Positions 26,901 to 33,549 of a stretch of 52,244 nt of DNA are shown in pieces; positions within the stretch are counted from its first letter, which is position 1, and the number at the start of each line of letters is the position of its first letter. Below the pieces are notes generated by a model. That model did not search any database. It saw only the letters and a program-made list of their open reading frames with translations, and was not told the origin of the DNA. This DNA comes from Litorimonas sp964610115. Its GTDB lineage: Bacteria; Pseudomonadota; Alphaproteobacteria; Caulobacterales; Maricaulaceae. The DNA lies in assembly GCA_964610115.1 (NCBI GenBank), contig CAZSUW010000006.1, positions 1-52,244 on the forward strand, read 5' to 3'. The translations under genes and the position numbers were made by a program.

Positions 26901-29900
26901 TAACCGCAGGGATTGTCCGCTCAGCCACAGAGGCCGGCGTGCGAACCACGCGACGCTGAACTTGCTTTGTCACCGCAGGGATCGTGCGCTCTGTCGTAGC
27001 CGCAGGGCGGGTCACAACACGGCGTGTTTCCATGCGCGTGACTGCTGGGACCGTGCGCTCGACTGTACGAGCTGGCGTCCGAACCACGCGGCGGGACACT
27101 TCCTTCGTCACAGCTGGGACCGTGCGCTCAACCGTGCGGGCCGGCGTGCGGACCTGACGGATCGTTTCCTGACGCGTGACCGCCGGAATTGTCCGCTCTG
27201 AGACGGCTGCAGGCGTCCGAACCACGCGACGCTCGACCTGACGGGTAACCGCAGGAATAGCGCGCTCAATCGTGCGGGCTGGCTGGGCAATGACGCGACG
27301 TGTTTCCATGCGGGTGACCGCAGGGATTGTCCGCTCTGAGACAGACGCTGGTGTGCGAACCACACGACGCTCAACCTGACGCGTGACCGCCGGAACTGCT
27401 TGCTCAACCGTACGGGCCGGTTGGGCAATAACGCGACGGGTCTCCATGCGAGTGACCGCTGGGATTGTGCGCTCAACCGTGCGGGCTGGATTATCAACCA
27501 CGCGACGTGTGACCTGACGGGTGACCGCAGGCACGGCGCGCTCAACCGTACGGGCCGGTGTGCGAACCACGCGACGCGACACTTCTTTTGTCACAGCCGG
27601 GATTGTGCGCTCGACTGTGCGAGCCGGTGTCGCCACGACGCGGCGCTCAACCTGACGGGTAACCGCGGGGATTGTGCGCTCAACCGTGCGAGCCGGAGCA
27701 GAGATACGACGACGCTCTTCCGTGCGGGTGACCGCTGGGATTGTGCGCTCAACCGTGCTGGCCGGTTGCGAGACAATGCGGCGCTCAACTGTGCGGGTCA
27801 CGGCCGGTACTGCACGCTCGACCGTGCGGGCCGGTGTGGAAACAACGCGGCGTGTCTCTTGGCGTGTAACCGCAGGGACAGTCCGCTCAACCACCGTAGC
27901 TGGGCGATCAACAACACGGCGTGTCACTTCTTTCGTGACTGCAGGGATTGTACGTTCAACCGTGCGAGCCGGTGTTGCGATGCGACGACGCTCTTCTGTG
28001 CGAGTTACGGCAGGAACCGCGCGCTCTACAGTTGTTGCTGGGCGATCGACCACACGACGTGTGACCGTTTCAGTCACAGCCGGGATTGTGCGCTCAACCG
28101 TACGAGCCGGTGTTTTCACGACGCGACGCTCAACCTGACGTGTCACGGCCGGGATACGGCGCTCTGTCACGCGGGCTTCATTGACCAGGCGCTGAACCTG
28201 AACGGAACCCATTTGCTGAGAGAAGTTGCCAGAGGCACCAGCGGCACCCAAGCCACTTGCGCCGCCAAAGGCACGTTGGCCATTGCCACGAGAGTCAGCG
28301 TCTGCAGCTGCAGAACGGCTGAGGCCATCGCGATCATCACGGCCGTCGCCATTAGCGTCGACAAAGCCTTTAATAAAGCCGCCCAGTGTATTTCCGCCGG
28401 CATCGACAACGCGAGCCGGTGTCCGAACGCGGCGAACAGAGATGGTCTCTGTCACAGCCGGGATGGTCACTTCACGGGTTGAAGCTGATGTATCAACAAC
28501 ACGGCGTGAAACTTGACGTGTCACAGCCGGGATCTGACGCTCAACCGCGCGAGCCGGGGAGACAAGGACCTGTTTTGTGATGGTCTTAAACTTGGCAGGA
28601 ACCTGAACCAGACAGAGGATTTCACCTGTTTGTGTCACAATCGTCTCTGTGGACTGAACCACTTGCTCAGAGACGCCGTTAAAGACGGTGAACTGACCCA
28701 CTGTATTGGTGTTCACGCGACCATTGGCACCAAGCTGTGCGGAGTTGATCGCCTGGCTACCCGGTTTCCACTCTTGACGGGCGGGTTCGATGAGGACGCG
28801 CTCTGAACGTGTCTCATACTGAGCCGGGATCACTTCGATTTCCGTACGCGCCGGTGTCACGACGATGGTTTCCGTCACATTACGGTATGTCGCGGGCACA
28901 GCTTCGATGCGTGTCGCGGCTTCCTGAACGACGATTGTTTGTTCAACCGTTTCGTAAGTCGCCGGAATTACACGAAGCGTGTTCGCGGCGTCTTGACGGA
29001 TATAGGTCTCCTGCGCCGTTTCGAACTGTGCTGGGACAGCAACATATTCGACGGATTCGGGCTGAACAATCACGGTTTCCGTGACAGTTTCAAACTCAGC
29101 CGGGATAGTGACAAGCTCTGTCGTCGCTTCCTGGACAACAACCGTTTCCGTGACATCACGGAAGGTTGCGGGCTGGGCGATCAACTCTGTCGTCGCTTCC
29201 TGAACAACAACTGTTTCCTGATACGTCTCATATTGAGCCGGAACGTTAACGAGTTCTGTTGACGCTTCCTGGACGACGACCGTTTCTGTCACGTTGCGGA
29301 AGGTGGCTGGCGTCGCGACCAATTCTGTGGACGCTTCTTTGACGACAATCGTCTCCGTCACAGTCTCAAATTCAGCCGGAACAGCGACAAGCTCTGTCGT
29401 TGCCTCTTGGACAACAACGGTTTCCGTCACGGTTTCAAACTGAGCCGGAACGACAACCAGCTGTGTCGAGGCTGGCTGAACAACAACAGTTTCCTGATAT
29501 GTCTCAAACTGAGCCGGGATGGCTTCATATGTCACAGACGCAGGCTGAACGACGACGGTTTCAGACACAGTCTCGAAGACGGCCGGAACAGTGACAAGCT
29601 CTGTTGTCGCGTCTTGAACGACCATGGTTTCCGTGACGGTCTCAAACTCGGCTGGAACAACGGCCAACTCGGTAGAGGCGTCTTGAACAACCACTGTTTC
29701 CGTGACTTCGCGGAAGGAGGGTGGTGTGACCACGAGCTCTGTAGACGCCTCTTGGACGACAACAGGGTACTCTTCCGTTTCAAATACGGCCGGGACTGTT
29801 GTGTAGGCGACAGACGCGGGCTGTACGACGACAGTCTCAGAGACAGTTTCAAACACTGGCGGTGAAACGACCAGCTCAGTCGACGCTTCTTGTACAACGA

Positions 29901-32900
29901 CAGGGTACTCTTCACTCTCATAGACAGCAGGGACCGCTTCATACGTTACAGACGCTGGCTGAACGACGACAGTTTCAGCAACAGTTTCAAAGACCGGCGG
30001 CACAACGACGAGCTCTGTTGACGCCTCTTGAACGACAACAGTCTGTGTCACCGTTTCAAATTCAGCCGGGATCGTCGCATATTCGACGGTAGCAGGCTGA
30101 ACGACAACGGTTTCAGTGACCGTTTCGAACTCGGCCGGGACAGTAACGAGCTCTGTAGACGCCTCTTGGACGACAACAGGATACTCTTCTGTCTCGTAGA
30201 CAGCCGGGACAGCGACATATTCAACTGTCGCAGGCTGAACAACAACGGTTTCCGTCACAGTCTCGAAGACTGGCGGCACAACGACGAGCTCTGTTGAGGC
30301 CTCTTGGACAACAACAGGGTACTCTTCCGTCTCGAATGCAGCCGGGACAGAGACATATTCAACGCTAGCAGGTTGTACGACGACTGTTTCTGTCACAGTC
30401 TGAAATTCTGCTGGAATAACAGCAAGTTCTGTCGTTGCCGGTTGGACAACAACTGTCTCGGCATAGGTCTCATACTCAGCAGGAATAGCTGAATATTCAA
30501 CACCTGCAGGTTGAACAACAACCGTTTCAGAGACGGTTTCGAAGACAGGGGGAACCGTGACCAATTCGGTGCTGGCTTCCTGGACAACAATTGTCTCAGA
30601 TACAGTTTCAAACTCTGGCGGAAGGACTTCATACGTCACTGTGGCCGGCTGAACGACAACTGTCTCTGTGACAGTCTCGAACACAGGCGGCACCGCAATC
30701 AGCTCGCTGGATGCCTCTTGAACGACAACAGGGTATTCTTCTGTCTCGTAAACCGCTGGAACAGTCGTATATTCGACACCAGCAGGTTGAATGACGACGG
30801 TCTCAGAAACGGTCTCAAATACTGGCGGAACAACAACAAGCTCTGAAGATGCTTCTTGAACAACAACAGGGAATTGCTCGGTCTCAAACTGAGCCGGGAC
30901 CGTCGCATATTCAACAGAGGCCGGCTGAACGACGACGGTTTCTGTCACCGTTTCAAACTCGGCAGGGACGACGACAAGCTCTGTTGAGGCTTCTTGGACG
31001 ACAACTGTCTGTGTGACGGTTTCAAACTCGGCGGGAACAGTTTGGTACTGAACGCCAGCAGGCTGCACAACAACGGTTTCTGATACGGTTTCAAAGACGG
31101 GTGGTGAAACGACCAGTTCTGTTGATGCTTCTTGAACGACAACAGGATATTCTTCTGTCTCAAAGACAGCTGGAACAGCGACATATTCAACCGTAGCGGG
31201 CTGAACAACAACTGTTTCCGTCACGGTTTCAAACTCGGCCGGGACGACAGCTAATTCAGTGCTAGCTTCTTGAACGACGACTGTTTCAGCAACCGTCTCA
31301 TATTGTGGAGGTACAACCGTATATTCAACGGATGCTGGCTGAACGACGACCGTTTCTGTGACGGTTTCAAACTCGGCCGGAACGGTAACAAGCTCTGTGG
31401 AGGCCGCTTGGACGACAACGGTTTCTGCGTAGGTTTCGAATTGTGCCGGAATGGCTGAGTATTCGACTGTCGCAGGCTGAACAACAACCGTTTCAGTCAC
31501 GGTCTCGAACACAGGCGGAACAGCGACAAGTTCGCTGCTTGCTTCTCGTACCATAACGTTTTCAGTCACAGTTTCGAATTCAGCAGGAACGACAACCAGT
31601 TCGGTGGACGCTTCCTGAACCACGATGGTTTCAGAGACAGTCTCGAAGACAGGTGGGACGACAACAAGCTCTGTGCTGGCTTCCTGAACCACGATGTTTT
31701 CAGTTACAGTCTCAAATTCTGCCGGAACGACTGTATAAGCGACCGAGGCAGGCTGAACGACGACAGTTTCTGAAACCGTCTCAAATTGTGGAGGGGATAC
31801 AACCAACTCTGTGGAAGCCGCCTGAACCACAACACTTTCAGTTACAGTCTCAAATGTTGCCGGGGACACGACCAATTCGGTCGTCGCGTCTTGAACGACA
31901 ACAGTTTCGGTAACGGTTTCAAAGACGGGTGGCGTGACGACCAGCGCTGTGCTGGCTTCCTGAACAACAATTTGTTGCGCAACAGTCTCATATTCCGCTG
32001 GGATAACTTGGTAATCTACAGAAGCGGGCTGAACGACAACAGTCTCGGCGACAGTCTCGAATGTTGCTGGGACAGTGACAAGCTGCGTGGTTGCCTCTTG
32101 GACAACAACTGTCTCAGTCACAGTCTCGAAAACAGGCGGGACAGTGACAAGTTGCGTTGTCGCTTCTTGGACAACAACCGTCTCGGCGTATGTCTCATAT
32201 TCCGCTGGGACCGTCACATATTCAACAGACTCGGGCTTGACGACAATCGTTTCCGTGCGTGTCTCATAGACCGGCGGGACAACAACAAGCTCAGTGCTGG
32301 CTTCTTGAACCGTGATCGTCTCTTGAACAGTGCGGAAGCTGGGCTGTGCAACGCTTACGGCGCCGCCAGTGCTGCCAACATAGCTATTTACCGCTGAGCG
32401 TGTAATGACACGACCGTTTGAGCCGACAATGTTGCCGCCCTCAATACGACCAACAGACTGGCCGTTCGCATTGCGAACTGTGAAGCCGCTATCGACTGTG
32501 TAAGCCGTGCCGCCGACAGTGAGGCGTGTGCTGACGCCAGAGCCGATGCCGATAAAGGTGACGGGGTCAACAGCGCCAGCAGAGATGATCGAACCATTGC
32601 TCGCAACCAGGTCGCCATTATTAGCGACTGAGCCAACGCGCCGCCCGCGGGAGTCTAGTAGGGCGCGGCTGGAAGGGTCGACTGTGTAGCTTGTGCCGCC
32701 CACAGTCAGTGTGATGCGACCTGTGCCTGGAACGAGGCGTGTGCCCGCGCCAGCGCCAGCTGGGACAAGCTCAAAGCTTTCTTCTTGAACAAGGACACGT
32801 TCTGTCACGCTTTCCAGCTGGGCCGGAATAACGCGGATCTCTTCACTCGCCGGGCGCAGTACGATTTGCTCCGTAGACAATTCGTACTGTGCGGGAACAA

Positions 32901-33012
32901 TCACACGCGCAAAGCACTCGCCGGGGAGTGGGTTACCGGGTGGAAGTTCCTGCGCAACGGTTGGCGCAGCGAGGACAGCAACTGAGGCTGCCATCAGCAA
33001 AGATCGTTTCAT
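23959..33012 (-). CDS. Giant exported repeat protein: acidic and basic 23-residue arrays plus peptidoglycan-binding domain
   Basis: About 3017 residues from the ATG at 33012 (signal peptide MKRSLLMAASVAVLAAPTVA, GGGGG eight bases upstream). A frame 14 codons longer lacks support. Domains in order: a Cys-led start GECFARVIVPAQYE with two divergent repeats; two Gly/Asn modules (VGGTSYTVD, VGGTAYTVD); array A, residues 231-1403, 51 acidic units such as ETVVVQPASVEYVAVPAEF+ETVT; a linker with a calcium-loop-like DANGDGRDD and a few divergent units; and array B, residues 1613-2762, 50 basic units such as ARTVERTIPAVTRQVERRV+VRTP. A PG_binding_1 domain follows (ISAIQRRLRELNYYSGAIDG, about 2780-2840), then a Gly/Thr-rich tail with two more Gly/Asn modules. 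It is probably periplasmic or cell-surface and wall-attached. Short relatives with a few such repeats are recalled elsewhere; this degree of expansion is striking. Function unknown. Confidence 0.93.
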   Translation of the reverse strand: MKRSLLMAASVAVLAAPTVAQELPPGNPLPGECFARVIVPAQYELSTEQIVLRPASEEIRVIPAQLESVTERVLVQEESFELVPAGAGAGTRLVPGTGRITLTVGGTSYTVDPSSRALLDSRGRRVGSVANNGDLVASNGSIISAGAVDPVTFIGIGSGVSTRLTVGGTAYTVDSGFTVRNANGQSVGRIEGGNIVGSNGRVITRSAVNSYVGSTGGAVSVAQPSFRTVQETITVQEASTELVVVPPVYETRTETIVVKPESVEYVTVPAEYETYAETVVVQEATTQLVTVPPVFETVTETVVVQEATTQLVTVPATFETVAETVVVQPASVDYQVIPAEYETVAQQIVVQEASTALVVTPPVFETVTETVVVQDATTELVVSPATFETVTESVVVQAASTELVVSPPQFETVSETVVVQPASVAYTVVPAEFETVTENIVVQEASTELVVVPPVFETVSETIVVQEASTELVVVPAEFETVTENVMVREASSELVAVPPVFETVTETVVVQPATVEYSAIPAQFETYAETVVVQAASTELVTVPAEFETVTETVVVQPASVEYTVVPPQYETVAETVVVQEASTELAVVPAEFETVTETVVVQPATVEYVAVPAVFETEEYPVVVQEASTELVVSPPVFETVSETVVVQPAGVQYQTVPAEFETVTQTVVVQEASTELVVVPAEFETVTETVVVQPASVEYATVPAQFETEQFPVVVQEASSELVVVPPVFETVSETVVIQPAGVEYTTVPAVYETEEYPVVVQEASSELIAVPPVFETVTETVVVQPATVTYEVLPPEFETVSETIVVQEASTELVTVPPVFETVSETVVVQPAGVEYSAIPAEYETYAETVVVQPATTELAVIPAEFQTVTETVVVQPASVEYVSVPAAFETEEYPVVVQEASTELVVVPPVFETVTETVVVQPATVEYVAVPAVYETEEYPVVVQEASTELVTVPAEFETVTETVVVQPATVEYATIPAEFETVTQTVVVQEASTELVVVPPVFETVAETVVVQPASVTYEAVPAVYESEEYPVVVQEASTELVVSPPVFETVSETVVVQPASVAYTTVPAVFETEEYPVVVQEASTELVVTPPSFREVTETVVVQDASTELAVVPAEFETVTETMVVQDATTELVTVPAVFETVSETVVVQPASVTYEAIPAQFETYQETVVVQPASTQLVVVPAQFETVTETVVVQEATTELVAVPAEFETVTETIVVKEASTELVATPATFRNVTETVVVQEASTELVNVPAQYETYQETVVVQEATTELIAQPATFRDVTETVVVQEATTELVTIPAEFETVTETVIVQPESVEYVAVPAQFETAQETYIRQDAANTLRVIPATYETVEQTIVVQEAATRIEAVPATYRNVTETIVVTPARTEIEVIPAQYETRSERVLIEPARQEWKPGSQAINSAQLGANGRVNTNTVGQFTVFNGVSEQVVQSTETIVTQTGEILCLVQVPAKFKTITKQVLVSPARAVERQIPAVTRQVSRRVVDTSASTREVTIPAVTETISVRRVRTPARVVDAGGNTLGGFIKGFVDANGDGRDDRDGLSRSAAADADSRGNGQRAFGGASGLGAAGASGNFSQQMGSVQVQRLVNEARVTERRIPAVTRQVERRVVKTPARTVERTIPAVTETVTRRVVDRPATTVERAVPAVTRTEERRRIATPARTVERTIPAVTKEVTRRVVDRPATVVERTVPAVTRQETRRVVSTPARTVERAVPAVTRTVERRIVSQPASTVERTIPAVTRTEERRRISAPARTVERTIPAVTRQVERRVVATPARTVERTIPAVTKEVSRRVVRTPARTVERAVPAVTRQVTRRVVDNPARTVERTIPAVTRMETRRVIAQPARTVEQAVPAVTRQVERRVVRTPASVSERTIPAVTRMETRRVIAQPARTIERAIPAVTRQVERRVVRTPAAVSERTIPAVTRQETIRQVRTPARTVERTVPAVTKEVSRRVVRTPARTVERTVPAVTRMETRRVVTRPAATTERTIPAVTKQVQRRVVRTPASVAERTIPAVTRMETRRVMTRPAATTERTIPAVTKEITRRVVSAPARTVERAIPAITRTEERRRVVNPARTVERTIPAVTKEITRRVVRTPAQTVEKVTPAVTRVETRRVVKTPARTVERTIPAVTRPVERRVVRTPASVTERAIPAVTRMETRRVLAQPARTVEVATPAVTRQVERRVVRTPASVSERTIPAVTRMETRRVMTRPAATTERTIPAVTKQVSRRVVSTPARTVERAIPAVTRQETIRQVRTPARTVEVATPAVTKQIQRRVVRTPAAVSERTIPAVTRMETRRVVAQPARTAERTVPAVTKQVQRRVVSTPARTVERTIPAVTRTEERRVISAPARTVERTIPAVTKAITRRVVSTPARTVERTIPAVTRTEERRRMTAPARTVERAIPAVTKEITRRVVRTPATVTERTIPAVMEPVTRRVVSQPARVVERAIPAVTRQETRRVVRTPATVTERTIPAVTRAETRRVISTPARTVETAVPAVTRTVERRRVARPAQVSERTIPAVTRPVERRVVRTPATVTERAIPAVTKQVSRQVLRTPAQTVERAIPAVTRTEERRVVRTPARTVERTIPAVTRQVERRVVATPARVTERTIPAVTDTVTRRVVRTPATVTERVIPAVTRTEERRRVKTPASTQQRVIPAVTRTVERRVVAQPARTTERVIPAQTRTITRRVPDGVPQMVRRAIPARYETVQVQRVVSPARTETITIPAEFGTIERRTQTSPQRSEWRQVLCEANANTTVISAIQRRLRELNYYSGAIDGRLGQQTYGAVERFQIDRGLSTGGITLRTVDELGVDWRSMVSGTTSVTGGGFTTGTTTTGGGFTSGQTVTTTGGAVGGGSYTIGSDGMVRGANGAILGRYDAATGNVVNSAGVVVLRGLSASGSLSGATGGAVTTGGRIPSAVIPRARTGVDSSGSVMSDTGRSIASGAAGSAGASAGGFTVNADGTVTNSSGAVIGRVNANGEIIGPNGQVIGRVTR
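24727..28176 (-). repeat. Array B: 50 basic 23-residue (69-bp) repeats
   Basis: Fifty units in perfect 69-base phase, about 47 canonical and the last three degenerate. The typical unit is ARTVERTIPAVTRQVERRVV+RTP, with five to six Arg and two Glu. It aligns with array A without gaps: VV at positions 3-4, PA at 7-8, V/I-P-A at 15-17 and V at 22. The last units (IPARYETVQVQRVVSPARTE) are intermediate between the two types, showing common origin. Confidence 0.95.
28804..32322 (-). repeat. Array A: 51 acidic 23-residue (69-bp) repeats
   Basis: Every unit is exactly 69 bases with no insertion or deletion across 3519 bases, verified by both array ends falling in phase. Two unit types recur: E-type (VVVQEASTELVVVPPVFETV) and P-type (VVVQPASVEY..VPAEFETV). 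From about unit 13 to 38 they alternate, giving a 46-residue (138-bp) higher period. Units starting YPVVVQEAS follow ones ending ETEE, showing block duplication. A typical unit carries four Glu and no Lys/Arg. Confidence 0.95.
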
Positions 33013-33109
33013 TTTAAGACCCCCTAGTCTCATATAGATAAGGTATCCGCGCATGCGGACTCTCCTACGGCTTAACCAAACCTTCCGAAGATGGCTAGAC
33101 GTTAATCCT

Positions 33110-33139
33110 ATGTTAGCAACCTAAATTCAGTGATTTCAA
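33110..33139 (-). promoter_or_regulatory. Promoter of the giant repeat-protein gene
   Basis: Minus-strand TTGAAA (33139-33134), an 18-base spacer, then TAACAT (33115-33110), about 100 bases before the ATG. A CtrA-like box CTAA-N7-TTAAC (33116-33101) overlaps the -10 element and differs from consensus TTAA-N7-TTAAC at one base. A further TTAACC half-site is at 33072-33077. Confidence 0.45.
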
Positions 33140-33549
33140 CAAAGAAACGCCTATAGGCGAGTTTCCTTGCAGTGCGTCACCTCATCGGCGTGTTTGTGAC
33201 TCGAAAAAGCCACAATTGGCACCGCATTCGAGGCGTTATTATGAACATTGCCTGAACTCGCGGGGGTGATCGCCCCAAAACCAGGGAATTACGGGCCGTT
33301 AATGTAAATTTTGCAAAGGCCTTTGTCGTCTATCGATCCAAAGTCTCGGGCGATTCGTGATCCGAAGGCGTTATGCGACTAGTAAGCACGACTATTTTGG
33401 GTCCATGTGCGAGCAATGCCTATATCGATTTTTGCGCCCGCCTTAGAATCAAGTGAGGAGGGACTTGCCGCGGCAGTCACGAGCAGACAAAGGCAAAGAC
33501 GATTCTGTCATGGCAGTTTTGCTGTGACTTCAACCCTTATGTTTCAGGT
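33140..33549. other. Non-coding region between divergent genes
   Basis: About 410 bases between the promoter of the giant gene and the M16 protease start. I see no RNA gene. It must contain the promoter for the M16 gene, but no clear -35/-10 pair stands out. Short inverted repeats are present (CGCCTATAGGCG near 33150; GGGGTGATCGCCCC at 33264-33277). A 27-codon frame at 33373-33456 has only a weak ribosome site and is not called. Confidence 0.4.

Noticed and set aside
24811..28482. Long plus-strand open frames (up to 428 and 360 codons) opposite the giant gene
   Set aside because: They are mirror images of the in-phase 69-base repeats: absence of stops in one antisense frame is copied with every unit. 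Their products are low-complexity and no ribosome sites or families are seen.
24727..32322. CRISPR-like regular repetition
   Set aside because: The 69-base period has no spacer/repeat division; it is a continuous coding repeat with amino-acid conservation.
33217..33236. Sigma-54-like TGGCAC element
   Set aside because: The -12 TTGC part is missing at the required spacing.
33373..33456. 27-codon frame in the intergenic region before the M16 gene
   Set aside because: Only a weak ribosome site and no recognisable features; too short to support from sequence alone.
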